DNA of 64,000 nt from Burkholderia sp. MS389 (GCF_016899425.1 NZ_CP045994.1:2666001-2730000), one strand, 5' to 3'; positions 1 through 10,470 are shown, counted from the first letter of the stretch. Notes: generated from the letters alone by a model not told the origin. Program-made: numbers and translations.

Positions 1-1
1 C

Positions 2-454
2 GTCGCGCTCGGCGAGGAAGGCGTCACCGAGTACATCAAGACGATCGGCCTCTATCGCACCAAGGCGAAGAACGTGGTCGCGACGTGCCGGATCCTGCTC
101 GAGCGCTACGACGGCGAAGTGCCGGCCGATCGCGAAGCGCTCGAAGGCTTGCCGGGCGTCGGCCGCAAGACCGCGAACGTCGTGCTGAACACCGCGTTCG
201 GCCAGCCGACGATCGCGGTCGACACGCATATCTTCCGCGTCGCGAATCGCACCGGGCTCGCGCCGGGCAAGGACGTGCGGGCCGTCGAGACCGCGCTCGA
301 GAAGTTCACGCCGAAGGAATTCCTGCAGGACGCGCATCACTGGCTGATCCTGCACGGGCGCTACGTCTGCAAGGCCCGCCGGCCCGAATGCTGGCACTGC
401 GCGATCGAGCCGCTGTGCGAGTTCCGGCCGAAGACGCCGCCGCCCAACGAGTGA
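2..454 (+). CDS. nth: Endonuclease III, 5' end outside window
   Basis: Base-excision repair DNA glycosylase/AP lyase that removes oxidised pyrimidines. The reading frame is open from base 2, so the N-terminal part (roughly 60 residues of a family of about 210) lies upstream of the window. Visible are the helix-hairpin-helix core (LEGLPGVGRKTANVV, containing the catalytic Lys), the catalytic Asp in AVDTHIFR, and the C-terminal [4Fe-4S] ligands in the spacing C-x6-C-x2-C-x5-C. These are all hallmarks of Nth and are intact. A short inverted repeat without a T-run follows the stop (about 459-476). Confidence 0.96.
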   Translation, partial: VALGEEGVTEYIKTIGLYRTKAKNVVATCRILLERYDGEVPADREALEGLPGVGRKTANVVLNTAFGQPTIAVDTHIFRVANRTGLAPGKDVRAVETALEKFTPKEFLQDAHHWLILHGRYVCKARRPECWHCAIEPLCEFRPKTPPPNE

Positions 455-557
455 CGCGCGTCAGCCGCGACTGACGTATCCACGCATCGCACCGGCCGCT
501 CGGGCCGCGCGCGATACCGGCCGGCGCCGTTGCGCGCCGGCGGCTTCCTCTTCCCCG

Positions 558-1487
558 TCATGCATTCGACGTCGCCGTCGCGTCGTCGGCGGCCGCGCCG
601 CCCGCGCGCACGAGCGCCAGCACGGCCGCCAGGATCGCGACGCCGCCCGCCCACTGCAGCGGCGACAACGCTTCCCCGAACAGCAGCGCCGCGAGCGCGA
701 CCGTCACGACCGGTTCGAGCGTCGACAGCATCGACGTGCGTGCGGCCCCGAGCCGCTCGAGCCCGGAAAAGAACGCGAGCATGGCCGCGACCGTCGACAC
801 GAGCGCGATCGCGAGCATCGACGCCCAGCCGCCGGCCGTCGCGGGCCAGCGCGGCGGCGCGCCGAACGCCGCCGTTCGCATGACGGCGATCGCGACGAGC
901 GTCGCGGTGGCCGACAAGCAGATGATCGCGGTGGTCGCGAGCGGATCGACGCCGCGCGTCGCCTTCGTGCCGCCGACGATGTACAGCGAGTAAATCACCG
1001 CGGCGGCCAGCGCGAGCGCGATTCCGAGCGGCTCGCCGTGCCCGCCGCCGACCATCAGCGCCGAGCCCGCGACGCACAGCACCAGCGCGACGGCCTTGGC
1101 ACGCGTGAGGCGCTCGCCGAGCCACCACGCGGCCAGCAGCGTGACGAACGCCGGATACAGGTACAGCAGCAGCGCGACGAGGCTCGCCTGCGCGTGCTGC
1201 AGCGCGCTGAAATAGCAGAACGACTGGCCGACGTAGCCGAGCGCGCCCATCGCCACCAGCGGCGCGAGCGCCCGCCCGCGCGGCCAGGCGACGCGGCGGT
1301 GCCGCGCGATCGCCGCGAGCACCGCGCCGCCGATCGCGAAGCGCACGATCAACAGCCCGAGCACGTCGACGCCGGCCGCATACGCATAGCGGCCGAAAAT
1401 CGCCATCGCACCGAATGCGGCGGCGGACAACGCGACGTAGAGCGCGCCCTGCAGCGCGGCGGACGAGGAGCGGACGATGGCGGTCAT
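558..1487 (-). CDS. DMT-superfamily (EamA) transporter
   Basis: Inner-membrane protein of 309 residues with about ten hydrophobic helices arranged as two EamA repeats, the standard architecture of drug/metabolite transporters. The N-terminal repeat begins near residue 14 (GALYVALSAAAFGAMAIFGR) and the second after residue 155 (ALALAAAVIYSLYIVGGTKA). The substrate cannot be read from the sequence; such proteins export amino acids or other small metabolites. It is a single gene, convergent with nth. The start at ATG 1487 precedes the first helix directly and no better upstream start exists. Confidence 0.88.
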   Translation of the reverse strand: MTAIVRSSSAALQGALYVALSAAAFGAMAIFGRYAYAAGVDVLGLLIVRFAIGGAVLAAIARHRRVAWPRGRALAPLVAMGALGYVGQSFCYFSALQHAQASLVALLLYLYPAFVTLLAAWWLGERLTRAKAVALVLCVAGSALMVGGGHGEPLGIALALAAAVIYSLYIVGGTKATRGVDPLATTAIICLSATATLVAIAVMRTAAFGAPPRWPATAGGWASMLAIALVSTVAAMLAFFSGLERLGAARTSMLSTLEPVVTVALAALLFGEALSPLQWAGGVAILAAVLALVRAGGAAADDATATSNA

Positions 1488-1719
1488 GATGAAAGATGAA
1501 AGCGGGCGAGCAACGCGCCGTGACGGGAATCGTCGGAGTGTAGCGGCGCGGCGGCGGCGAGCCTAGCCCGCGCTTACCCGTTGCGCGACGGGCGGCCGTA
1601 ACACCCGCCCCGCCGCCCGCCTCCAGCCGCCCTGGTGGCCACCGCCAGCGCCGTCGGCCGCGCCGGCGTACAATGCGCAACGCGGCATGACGCCGCCCGA
1701 ATCACGACGTTTCCCCACC

Positions 1720-2154
1720 ATGTTCAATCCAAGCCGCGACGACGTGCGTCGCTTTTTCACCGAGACCTGGCGCAAGCAGCGCGCAGGCGAGATCCTGACG
1801 CCGCTGGAAGCGATCGCGGCCGACTGGATCGTCGAGCATCCCGAATACCACGACGAACTGGCCGACGCCGACGGCGCGGCCGCGCGCAACTACACGCCCG
1901 AGGAAGGCCGGACGAACCCGTTCCTGCACCTGTCGATGCACCTCGCGATCAGCGAGCAGCTGTCGATCGACCAGCCGCCCGGGATCCGCGCCGCGCACGA
2001 CAAGCTGGCCGCGAAGCTCGACTCGACCCACGACGCGCAGCACGCGATCATGGAATGCCTCGGCGAGACGATCTGGGAAGCGCAGCGCACGAACACGCCG
2101 CCCGATACCGACGCGTACCTGCAGCGCATCCTGCGCCGCGCGTCGCGCGACTGA
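1720..2154 (+). CDS. DUF1841 family protein
   Basis: A 144-residue soluble acidic protein of the DUF1841 family, recognised by its opening MFNPSRDDVRRFFTETWRK and the conserved segment around NPFLHLSMHLAISEQ. Function unknown; the family is widespread in beta- and gammaproteobacteria. An in-frame ATG exists at 1687, but family members start at MFNP, so ATG 1720 is chosen. A TACAAT -10-like hexamer lies at about 1669-1674. The gene is monocistronic and converges on the cytochrome pair. Confidence 0.88.
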   Translation: MFNPSRDDVRRFFTETWRKQRAGEILTPLEAIAADWIVEHPEYHDELADADGAAARNYTPEEGRTNPFLHLSMHLAISEQLSIDQPPGIRAAHDKLAAKLDSTHDAQHAIMECLGETIWEAQRTNTPPDTDAYLQRILRRASRD

Positions 2155-2199
2155 GTAGTGCCCCGGGGCCGGCACATCGACCTGCGCCGGGCCGCGGAC

Positions 2200-2225
2200 A
2201 AAAAAATACCCCGCCGAGGCGGGGC
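2200..2225 (-). terminator. Rho-independent terminator of the cytochrome c pair
   Basis: GC-rich hairpin (ccccgc/gcggggc, 2209-2225) followed, read on the minus strand, by TATTTTTTT. It lies 36 bases past the stop of the downstream cytochrome gene. Confidence 0.85.
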
Positions 2226-2260
2226 ATTCCTGCTGCGCGAGCCGCTGAGGCCCGTCGCGC

Positions 2261-2620
2261 TTACTTCTTGAACACGAGGTCGGTTTCCTTCAGCGACTCG
2301 ATGTAGGACGCGATGTCCTTCATGTCGCTGACCGACAGGTTCTGGACCTGCGCCTGCATGATCGCGTTGTTGCGGCCGATCAGCGGGTTCGTCAGCCCCA
2401 TCTGGTACTGGCGCATCGCCCACACGAGATAGTCGGCGTGCTGGCCGGCGAGGCGCGGGTACTCCGCGTTGATCGGCTTGTTCAGCTGCGCGCCGTGGCA
2501 GGCCGCGCAGTTGTGCGACTCGACCAGTTCCTTGCCCTTCGAGATGTCCGCTGCGTGCGCGGTACCGATCGCGAGGCCGGCCGCCAGTGCCACCGCCGCC
2601 GTCTTGAATGCGTTGTTCAT
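2261..2620 (-). CDS. Class I c-type cytochrome (c553/c4-like)
   Basis: Periplasmic monohaem cytochrome c of 119 residues. It has a Sec signal peptide (residues 1-23, cleavage after AHA), one haem motif CAACH (C38, C41, H42) and a methionine-rich C-terminal half able to supply the distal Met ligand. It resembles the single-domain halves of cytochrome c4 or cytochrome c553 that carry electrons to terminal oxidases. It is the second gene of a two-gene operon, 40 bases after its paralogue, and is followed by a strong terminator. Confidence 0.9.
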   Translation of the reverse strand: MNNAFKTAAVALAAGLAIGTAHAADISKGKELVESHNCAACHGAQLNKPINAEYPRLAGQHADYLVWAMRQYQMGLTNPLIGRNNAIMQAQVQNLSVSDMKDIASYIESLKETDLVFKK

Positions 2621-2660
2621 GAATGCTCCTGTCCCGCCGGAGAGATCGGCGGCGCGCGCT

Positions 2661-3020
2661 TTACTTGTAGGGGTTGTCCTTCGTGTCGGCCTTCTGGGCG
2701 GCGTAGTACGCCGACAGATCCGCGATGTCCTGGTCGGTCAGCGAGCCGGCGATCGCATTCATCGACGGGAAGTGACGATCCTTCTTGCGGTAGGCCTTCA
2801 GCGCGTTCTCGAGGTATTGCTGGTTCTGGCCGCCGAGGACAGGCACCCGGTAGACCTCCGGGTACGCCGCGCGGTAGTCCTGGATGCCGTGGCAACCGAT
2901 GCACATGGCGGCCTTGCTCGCCCCGTCCTTCGGGTTGCCGACCACACCGGCCGCCTGCGCGCTGCCCGCGAGCGCCACGAGCGCTGCGACAACGACGTGT
3001 TTGCCGACGAATTTGTTCAT
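2661..3020 (-). CDS. Class I c-type cytochrome (c553/c4-like)
   Basis: Periplasmic monohaem cytochrome c of 119 residues with a signal peptide (residues 1-23) and haem motif CIGCH (C40, C43, H44). It is a paralogue of the next gene downstream and of identical length. Two adjacent monohaem paralogues are the split equivalent of a dihaem cytochrome c4; this is an inference from arrangement. It is the first gene of the operon and divergent from the moxR-like gene. Confidence 0.9.
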   Translation of the reverse strand: MNKFVGKHVVVAALVALAGSAQAAGVVGNPKDGASKAAMCIGCHGIQDYRAAYPEVYRVPVLGGQNQQYLENALKAYRKKDRHFPSMNAIAGSLTDQDIADLSAYYAAQKADTKDNPYK

Positions 3021-3226
3021 AGCTCTTGTAACCTAGCTTGAGGGGAAACTGGCGCCGAAGCGGCAACGGCCCGCGCCGTTTTGCTTGTCGGTCGCCACGC
3101 AGGCCAAAAAAAACGGCCAGATTGTACCGCGTCGGCGGGGAATGCGTCCATACGGCGCCCCGGCGGGCCCTGCCACAGCCCCGCAACGATACGCGGGCGC
3201 GGCCCGCCCGGACAGCCCTTCTGACT

Positions 3227-3232
3227 TATACT
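3227..3232 (+). promoter_or_regulatory. Putative -10 element for the moxR-like operon
   Basis: TATACT lies 32 bases before the ATG of the AAA ATPase gene, in the divergent region shared with the cytochrome operon. No good -35 hexamer is visible at the expected spacing, so the assignment is tentative. Confidence 0.35.
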
Positions 3233-3264
3233 GGGTTTTTTTCCCGTTGAAGAAGAGCGCCGCC

Positions 3265-4107
<843 letters not shown>

Positions 4108-4128
4108 CCCACCCGCGAAGGCCCGGCC

Positions 4129-5304
4129 ATGCTGCTCAATTTCTTCTACGCGCTGCGCGCAGCCAAGCTGCCCGTCTCGGTGAAGGAATACCTGACGCTG
4201 CTCGAATCGCTGAAGGCCGGGCTGATCTCGCCGTCGATCGACGCGTTCTACTTCCTCGCGCGGATGACGCTCGTCAAGGACGAGCAGTACTTCGACAAGT
4301 TCGACCAGGCGTTCGGCGGGTATTTCCACGGCGTGTCCGCGCTGCCGTCCGAGGCGTTCGACATCCCGCTCGACTGGCTCGAGAAGCGCCTCGAGCGCGA
4401 GCTGTCGCCCGAGGAGAAGGCGCAGATCGAAGCGATGGGCGGCCTCGACAAGCTGATGGAGCGTTTGAAGGCGCTGCTCGACGAGCAGAAGGAACGCCAC
4501 GAAGGCGGCAACAAGTGGATCGGCACCGGCGGCACGTCGCCGTTCGGGCACGGCGGCTACAACCCGGAAGGCGTGCGCATCGGCGGCCCGTCGAACGGCA
4601 ACCGCACCGCGGTGAAGGTGTGGGAAGCGCGCGCGTACCGCGACTACGACGATTCGGTCGAGATCGGCACGCGCAACATCAAGGTCGCGCTGCGGCGGCT
4701 GCGCCGCTTCGCGCGCGAGGGCGCGGCCGAGGAGCTCGACCTGCCCGGCACGATCCGCAGCACGGCCGCGAACGCCGGCTGGCTCGACCTGCGGATGGTG
4801 CCCGAGCGCCACAACAACGTGAAGGTGCTGATGCTGCTCGACGTCGGCGGCTCGATGGACGACCACATCAAGCGCACGGAAGAGCTGTTCTCGGCCGCGA
4901 AGGCCGAATTCAAGCACCTCGAATTCTTCTACTTCCACAACTGCGTGTACGACCACCTGTGGAAGAACAACCGGCGCCGCCACTCCGAGCGCACCGCGAC
5001 GTGGGACGTGCTGCACAAGTTCACGCCCGACTACAAGCTGATCTTCGTCGGCGACGCGACGATGAGCCCGTACGAAGTGCTGCAGCCCGGCGGCTCGGTC
5101 GAATACAACAACCCGGAAGCCGGCGCCGTGTGGCTGCGCCGCCTCGCCGACCAGTTCCCCCACCATGCATGGCTGAACCCCGAGCCCGAGCGGCTATGGG
5201 AATACCGGCAATCGGTCGCGATCATTCGCGACGTGCTCGGCCAGCGCATGTATCCGCTCACGCTCGCGGGCCTCGAAACCGCGATGCGCGCACTCAGCAA
5301 GTAA
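4129..5304 (+). CDS. CoxE-like VWA-domain protein
   Basis: Cytoplasmic protein of 391 residues and likely partner of the preceding MoxR ATPase. The N-terminal 120 residues are helical, followed by a Gly/Asn-rich linker (about 130-160) and a C-terminal von Willebrand A domain. The metal-ion site reads D238-V-G-G-S-M-D, a variant of the usual DxSxS in which the first Ser is Gly; I believe this variant is common in this family. The downstream Asp is in IFVGDATMSP. Function inferred: substrate presentation to the MoxR ATPase. Confidence 0.88.
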   Translation: MLLNFFYALRAAKLPVSVKEYLTLLESLKAGLISPSIDAFYFLARMTLVKDEQYFDKFDQAFGGYFHGVSALPSEAFDIPLDWLEKRLERELSPEEKAQIEAMGGLDKLMERLKALLDEQKERHEGGNKWIGTGGTSPFGHGGYNPEGVRIGGPSNGNRTAVKVWEARAYRDYDDSVEIGTRNIKVALRRLRRFAREGAAEELDLPGTIRSTAANAGWLDLRMVPERHNNVKVLMLLDVGGSMDDHIKRTEELFSAAKAEFKHLEFFYFHNCVYDHLWKNNRRRHSERTATWDVLHKFTPDYKLIFVGDATMSPYEVLQPGGSVEYNNPEAGAVWLRRLADQFPHHAWLNPEPERLWEYRQSVAIIRDVLGQRMYPLTLAGLETAMRALSK

Positions 5305-5359
5305 CGACACCCACCCGCAGATACCCAGGCCGCATCCGAGCGGCCGCCCCGGAGAGAGC

Positions 5360-6571
5360 ATGAACCCTTCGCCCACCGCGAGCGCGAGCCGCGCCGGCGG
5401 CCGCCGCTTTTTTGCCGATACGTCCGTGTCCACGCTCGTCGCCGGCTTCGTCGCGATGATGACCGGCTACACGAGTTCGCTCGTGCTGATGTTCCAGGCC
5501 GGCCGCGCCGCCCACCTCACCGATGCGCAGATCTCGTCGTGGATCTGGGCGCTGTCGATCGGCATGGCGCTGACGACCATCGGCCTGTCGCTGCGCTTTC
5601 GCGCGCCCGTCGTCGTCGCATGGTCGACGCCCGGCGCCGCGCTGCTGGTCGCGTCGCTGCCCGGCGTGCCCTACCCGGAGGCGATCGGCGCGTTCGTCGT
5701 GTGCGCGCTGCTGCTGACGGCCGTCGGCGTGAGCGGGCTGTTCGACACGCTGATGAAGCGCATTCCGGCCGGCATCGCGGCCGCGCTGCTCGCGGGCATC
5801 CTGTTCGAGATCGGCATCGAGATCTTCCGCGCCGCGCAGTTCCAGACCGCGCTCGTGCTCGCGATGTTCTTCACCTACCTGATCGTGAAGCGGCTCGCGC
5901 CGCGCTACGCGATTCCGACGACGCTGATCGTCGGCACGGCGGCGGCCGGCGGCCTCGGGCTGCTCGACTTCAGCCGCTTCCACATCGCGCTCGCGCAGCC
6001 CGTGCTCACGATGCCCGCATTCTCGATCGCGTCGATCGTCAGCATCGGCATTCCGCTGTTCGTCGTCGCGATGGCGTCGCAGAACGTGCCGGGCATCGCG
6101 GTGCTGCGCGCGGACGGCTATCAGACGCCTTCTTCGCCGCTGATCGCGACGACCGGCCTCGCGTCGCTGCTGCTCGCGCCGTTCGGCTCGCACGGCGTGA
6201 ACCTCGCGGCGATCACGGCCGCGATCTGCACGGGCCCCGAAGCGCACGAGGATCGCGCGAAGCGCTACACGGCCGCCGTGTGGTGCGGCACGTTCTACCT
6301 GGTCGCCGGCATCTTCGGCGCGACGATCGCCGCGCTGTTCGCCGCGCTGCCGAAGGCGCTCGTCGTGTCGGTCGCCGCGCTCGCGCTGTTCGGCTCGATC
6401 ATGAGCGGGCTCGCGAACGCGATGCAGGACGTGAAACAACGCGAAGCGGCGCTCGTCACGTTCATGGTGACCGCATCGGGCCTCACGCTGCTGTCGATCG
6501 GCCCAGCGTTCTGGGGGCTCGTCGCGGGCGTCGTCACGCAGGTGATTCTGAACGCGCGACGCCCCGCGTGA
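5360..6571 (+). CDS. BenE-type benzoate/H+ symporter family protein
   Basis: Integral membrane protein of 403 residues with about twelve hydrophobic helices. It carries BenE family features such as VVVAWSTPGAALLVASLPG and ASQNVPGIAVLRADGYQTP. Members import benzoate by proton symport, but no benzoate catabolic genes are in the window, so the substrate here is open. It starts 55 bases after the VWA gene, behind a good ribosome-binding site (ggagaga), and may be transcribed with it. Confidence 0.88.
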   Translation: MNPSPTASASRAGGRRFFADTSVSTLVAGFVAMMTGYTSSLVLMFQAGRAAHLTDAQISSWIWALSIGMALTTIGLSLRFRAPVVVAWSTPGAALLVASLPGVPYPEAIGAFVVCALLLTAVGVSGLFDTLMKRIPAGIAAALLAGILFEIGIEIFRAAQFQTALVLAMFFTYLIVKRLAPRYAIPTTLIVGTAAAGGLGLLDFSRFHIALAQPVLTMPAFSIASIVSIGIPLFVVAMASQNVPGIAVLRADGYQTPSSPLIATTGLASLLLAPFGSHGVNLAAITAAICTGPEAHEDRAKRYTAAVWCGTFYLVAGIFGATIAALFAALPKALVVSVAALALFGSIMSGLANAMQDVKQREAALVTFMVTASGLTLLSIGPAFWGLVAGVVTQVILNARRPA

Positions 6572-6739
6572 CGCGGCTCGCCGCCCGCCGCGGCGCGCGC
6601 CCGACGCGCCAAAACGTGCGCGACACGAATCGGGCCTAAAATGATGGATCGGAAGCGGCGCCCGGCGCCGCTTCGCTTCGCCGCCGCGCTCGCGCGGCCC
6701 GTGAGAACCCGGCGCCCCGCGCTCTTCTTCCGAATCGCC

Positions 6740-7693
6740 ATGACTACCGCACTCGACCAGCTGAAGCAGTACACGACCGTCGTCGCCGACACGGGCGACT
6801 TCCAGCAGCTTGCGCAATACAAGCCGCAGGACGCGACCACGAACCCGTCGCTGATCCTGAAGGCCGTCCAGAAGGATGCGTACAAGCCGATCCTCGAGAA
6901 AACCGTCCGCGATCATCGCAACGAAAGCACCGATTTCATCATCGACCGCCTGCTGATCGCGTTCGGCACCGAAATCCTGAAACTGATCCCGGGCCGCGTG
7001 TCGACCGAGGTCGACGCACGCCTGTCATTCGACACGCAGCGCTCGATCGACAAGGGCCGCGAGCTCATCAAGCTGTACGAAGCGGCCGGCGTCGGGCGCG
7101 AGCGCATCCTGATCAAGCTCGCGTCGACGTGGGAAGGAATCCGTGCGGCCGAGGTGCTGCAGAAGGAAGGGATCAAGTGCAACATGACCCTGCTTTTCTC
7201 GCTCGTGCAGGCCGCCGCGTGCGCGGAAGCCGGCGCGCAACTGATCTCGCCGTTCGTCGGCCGCATCTACGACTGGTACAAGAAGCAGGCCGGCGCGGAA
7301 TGGAACGAAGCGCGCGACGGCGGCGCGAACGATCCGGGCGTGCAGTCGGTGCGCCGCATCTACACGTACTACAAGACGTTCGGCTACAAGACCGAAGTGA
7401 TGGGCGCGAGCTTCCGCACGACGAGCCAGATCACCGAGCTCGCCGGCTGCGACCTGCTGACGATCAGTCCCGATTTGCTGCAGAAGCTGCAGGAGAGCAA
7501 CGACACGGTCGCACGCAAGCTGTCGCCGGACACGCTGCAGGACAAGCCGGCCGAGCGCGTCGCGATCGACGAGGCATCGTTCCGCTTCCAGCTGAACGAC
7601 GAAGCGATGGCGACCGAAAAGCTCGCCGAAGGCATCCGCGTGTTCGCCGCCGACGCGGTGAAGCTCGAGAAGCTGATCGACGCGCTGCGCTGA
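6740..7693 (+). CDS. tal: Transaldolase
   Basis: Pentose-phosphate pathway enzyme that transfers a dihydroxyacetone unit from sedoheptulose 7-phosphate to glyceraldehyde 3-phosphate. The 317 residues match the usual TalB length. Diagnostic parts are [10 protein letters not shown] near the N terminus and the Schiff-base lysine K126 in [13 protein letters not shown] longer frame begins at 6641, but the family start is [10 protein letters not shown] at 6740. A strong terminator follows. Confidence 0.96.
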   Translation: MTTALDQLKQYTTVVADTGDFQQLAQYKPQDATTNPSLILKAVQKDAYKPILEKTVRDHRNESTDFIIDRLLIAFGTEILKLIPGRVSTEVDARLSFDTQRSIDKGRELIKLYEAAGVGRERILIKLASTWEGIRAAEVLQKEGIKCNMTLLFSLVQAAACAEAGAQLISPFVGRIYDWYKKQAGAEWNEARDGGANDPGVQSVRRIYTYYKTFGYKTEVMGASFRTTSQITELAGCDLLTISPDLLQKLQESNDTVARKLSPDTLQDKPAERVAIDEASFRFQLNDEAMATEKLAEGIRVFAADAVKLEKLIDALR

Positions 7694-7753
7694 ATCGCGC
7701 CGCGCGTCAGCGGCTGTCAGCAAGCCTGACGACAGGCGTCAGCCCACGCGCTG

Positions 7754-7794
7754 AAAACGGCTGCGAATTTCGTGTTCGCGGCCGTTTTATTTTT
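7754..7794 (+). terminator. Rho-independent terminator after tal
   Basis: Inverted repeat with arms aaaacggc and gccgtttt (inner arms gcgaa/ttcgc) at 7754-7788, followed by ATTTTTC. It lies 60 bases downstream of the tal stop. Confidence 0.85.
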
Positions 7795-7936
7795 CATTCC
7801 ATCGTCAAGCGCGCGCACTACAATCCACGTCACGGGTACGACGGCCGCCTCCCGATGCACCCTTTTCCCCCAGTCAGTCTTGCACGACGCCACGCCAGCG
7901 CCGACGCGCCGGCATCGCACATTCCAGGAGACAACG

Positions 7937-8392
7937 ATGCAAGTTCAACCGTACCTGACGTTCTACGGTCGTGCCGACGAAGCCCTTCAGTTCTACGAAA
8001 AGACGCTCGGTGCGAAGACGATGTTCAAGATGCACTTCAAGGACGCCCCGCCGAATCCCGATTACCCGATGTCGCCGGAGATGGCCGACAAGGTGATGCA
8101 CGCGAGCTTCACGATCGGCGAGTCGATGATCATGTGCTCGGACGGGGACTGCAGCCAGCCGGCGGGCGCCGCGCACGCCGGCTATTCGCTGTCGCTGAAC
8201 CCGACGACGGTCGACGAAGGCCAGAAGCTGTTCAATGCGCTCGCCGACGGCGGCGAAGTGACGATGCCGTTCGGCAAGACGTTCTGGGCGCTCGGCTTCG
8301 GGATGGCGAAGGATCGTTTCGGCGTGCACTGGATGGTCAACGTCGAGGATCTGTCGCAGCGCGAGGAACTCGCGAAACGCGCGCAGGGCTGA
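7937..8392 (+). CDS. VOC-family (PhnB/glyoxalase-like) protein
   Basis: Cytosolic protein of 151 residues with the vicinal-oxygen-chelate fold. The pattern QPYLTFYGRADEALQFYEKT at the start and FGKTFWALGFGMAKDRFGVHW near the end is typical of PhnB-like (3-demethylubiquinone methyltransferase-like) proteins. The biochemical role of this subgroup is not established. The start at ATG 7937 is fixed by AGGAG at 7926-7930. It is a single gene between two strong terminators. Confidence 0.87.
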   Translation: MQVQPYLTFYGRADEALQFYEKTLGAKTMFKMHFKDAPPNPDYPMSPEMADKVMHASFTIGESMIMCSDGDCSQPAGAAHAGYSLSLNPTTVDEGQKLFNALADGGEVTMPFGKTFWALGFGMAKDRFGVHWMVNVEDLSQREELAKRAQG

Positions 8393-8402
8393 CGCAAGAA
8401 CG

Positions 8403-8436
8403 AACGCCCGCCACCTTGCGGTGGCGGGCGTTTTCG
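8403..8436 (+). terminator. Rho-independent terminator after the VOC gene
   Basis: Perfect 13-bp stem (aacgcccgccacc/ggtggcgggcgtt) with loop ttgc, followed by TTTTC. The opposite-strand gene that ends at 8482 may also use it. Confidence 0.88.
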
Positions 8437-8481
8437 TTGCTGCGCGACGCGTGCGCGGCACACGGCCGCGCACCGCCCGTA

Positions 8482-10032
8482 TCAGCCCTCGACGACGTCG
8501 AGATAATCCTCCGGCCGCGTGCGATCCTCCGCATGCGTCATCCCCATCACGCGCACCAGCACGCTCACCGCCACCGACACCACCAGGTTCACGATCAGCG
8601 ACCACACGGCCGCGTAGCCGGGAATCGCGAGGCCGAACAGGTGGATCGTGAAGATCGAACTCGCCAGCTTCAGCGAGACCGCCATCCACGTGCCGCACAC
8701 GATGCCGGCCGCCCAGCCGGCCAGCAGGCCGCGATGGTCGAGCACGCGCGTGTACAGGCCGAGCACGATCGCGGGCAGCGTCTGGATGATCCAGATCCCG
8801 CCGAGCAGTTGCAGCTGGATCGCGTAGGTCAGCGGCAGCCCGAGGATGAACGCCACCGCGCCGACTTTCACGATCAGCGATACGAGCTTCGCGACGTGCG
8901 TTTCCTGGTCGTGCGACATATTGCGGTTCACGAACTCGCGATGGATGTTGCGCGTGTACAGGTTCGCGGCCGCGATCGACATGATCGCCGCCGGCACCAG
9001 TGCGCCGATGCCGATCGCCGCGAACGCGACGCCGACGAACCACGACGGGAAGTACTCGAGGAACAGCGCGGGCACCGCGAAGTTCGGGCCGAACGCCTTG
9101 AAGTACGGCGCGTACTGCGGCATGTCCTTCACGCCGGAGGCGAGCGCCATGTAGCCGAGCAGCGCGAGCAGGCCGAGCACGAACGAGTACGCGGGCAGCA
9201 TCGCCATGTTGCGGCGGATCGAGTTGCCCGACGACGACGACAGGATCGCCGTGACCGAGTGCGGATACAGGAACAGCGCGAGCGCCGAGCCGATCGCGAG
9301 CGTCGCGTACGCGCTGTAGCCGTTCAGGCTCATCGCGTCGGGCGCCTTCAGCAGCAGCTTCGCGGGCGGCACCGCGGAGAAGATGTGCCCGAAACCGCCG
9401 AGCTTCGCGGGGATCACGATCACCGCGGCGGCGATCGTGACGTAGATCAGCACGTCCTTCACGATCGCGATCATCGCGGGCGCACGCAGCCCCGACGTGT
9501 ACGTGTAGGCAGCGAGGATCGCGAACGCGATGATCAGCGGCAGATCGCCGACGAAGCCGGTCGTGTCGAAGCCAAGCGCGCCGATCACCACCTCGATGCC
9601 GACGAGCTGCAGCGCGATGTATGGCATCGTCGCCAGGATGCCCGTCACCGCGATCGCCAGCGCGAGCATCCGGCTGCCGTAGCGCGCATTGACGAAATCG
9701 GCGGCCGTCACGTAGCCGTGCCGCTTCGCGATGCTCCACAGCTTCGGGAACACGACGAACGCGAACGGATAGATCAGGATCGTGTACGGCAGCGCGAAGA
9801 AGCCCATCGCGCCGGCGCCGAACACGAGCGCGGGCACCGCGACGAACGTGTAGGCCGTGTAGAGATCGCCGCCGAGCAGGAACCACGTGACGATCGTGCC
9901 GAAGCGGCGTCCGCCGAGGCCCCATTCGTCGAGATGGGCAAGATCGCCGCGCCGCCAGTTCGCGGCCAGGAAACCGATGATCGTGACGCCGATGAACAGC
10001 AGAACGAAGACGAAGGTCGCGCCGAGATTCAT
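8482..10032 (-). CDS. Sodium:solute symporter (SSS family)
   Basis: Inner-membrane transporter of 516 residues with about thirteen hydrophobic helices. SSS features include FLLGGDLYTAYTFVAVPALV near residue 50 and the conserved core around residues 130-260. The substrate is uncertain; paired with DUF3311 proteins, such carriers usually move monocarboxylates or similar solutes (established association, not shown here). Its ATG overlaps the DUF3311 stop by ATGA (10029-10032), indicating translational coupling. This favours MNLGATF as the start over a longer frame. Confidence 0.92.
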   Translation of the reverse strand: MNLGATFVFVLLFIGVTIIGFLAANWRRGDLAHLDEWGLGGRRFGTIVTWFLLGGDLYTAYTFVAVPALVFGAGAMGFFALPYTILIYPFAFVVFPKLWSIAKRHGYVTAADFVNARYGSRMLALAIAVTGILATMPYIALQLVGIEVVIGALGFDTTGFVGDLPLIIAFAILAAYTYTSGLRAPAMIAIVKDVLIYVTIAAAVIVIPAKLGGFGHIFSAVPPAKLLLKAPDAMSLNGYSAYATLAIGSALALFLYPHSVTAILSSSSGNSIRRNMAMLPAYSFVLGLLALLGYMALASGVKDMPQYAPYFKAFGPNFAVPALFLEYFPSWFVGVAFAAIGIGALVPAAIMSIAAANLYTRNIHREFVNRNMSHDQETHVAKLVSLIVKVGAVAFILGLPLTYAIQLQLLGGIWIIQTLPAIVLGLYTRVLDHRGLLAGWAAGIVCGTWMAVSLKLASSIFTIHLFGLAIPGYAAVWSLIVNLVVSVAVSVLVRVMGMTHAEDRTRPEDYLDVVEG

Positions 10033-10271
10033 TGCGCACCTCCCTGCGTGCCGCTCGCCTTCCATGCGTTCTTGGTCTTGAAATACACGAACGCGGTGAT
10101 CACCGCGCTGATGAAGACCCACAGCAACTGGTACCAGTAGAAAAACGGAAAACCGAGCCATTGCGGTTCGATCTTGCTGTACGACGGTACCCAGACCATC
10201 GCGATCAGCGGCAGTACCAGCAGCCAGAGCCAGCGCTTGGCGGCCCGGTTGGCGTCGGCATCGTGAGCCAT
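10029..10271 (-). CDS. DUF3311 small membrane protein
   Basis: An 80-residue protein with two hydrophobic helices (WLWLLVLPLIAMVWVPS and the segment YWYQLLWVFISAVITAFVYF), typical of DUF3311, the small partner that precedes SSS-family symporters. The four-base overlap with the symporter start supports a two-gene operon. It probably acts as an accessory subunit in the membrane (inference). Confidence 0.88.
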   Translation of the reverse strand: MAHDADANRAAKRWLWLLVLPLIAMVWVPSYSKIEPQWLGFPFFYWYQLLWVFISAVITAFVYFKTKNAWKASGTQGGAQ

Positions 10272-10470
10272 GACGTCTCCTCTTCTATCCCGGTTATCGA
10301 TCTTGTTGAGCGGGTACGGCGCCGAGAGGAGCGGCAAAACGGGTAGGCTGCGGCTCCCCTGGCTTCGCGCCAGTATAGGAGCCGCGAGCACGCGGTCAAG
10401 CAGGGGCGAACCCGAGGTGATCCGCCCCTTGTCGTGCGGTTGCACCGGCCTGTCGCCGGTGCCTGCGACG

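Noticed and set aside
4840..4870. Unusual MIDAS motif in the VWA protein (DVGGSMD)
   Set aside because: The Gly variant is, as far as I recall, common in this MoxR-linked family, so it was recorded in the feature only.
7129..10140. Very long plus-strand frame covering tal, VOC and the symporter
   Set aside because: It is antisense or out of frame with well-supported genes, and its product is Arg/Asp/Ala-rich, the usual high-GC shadow.
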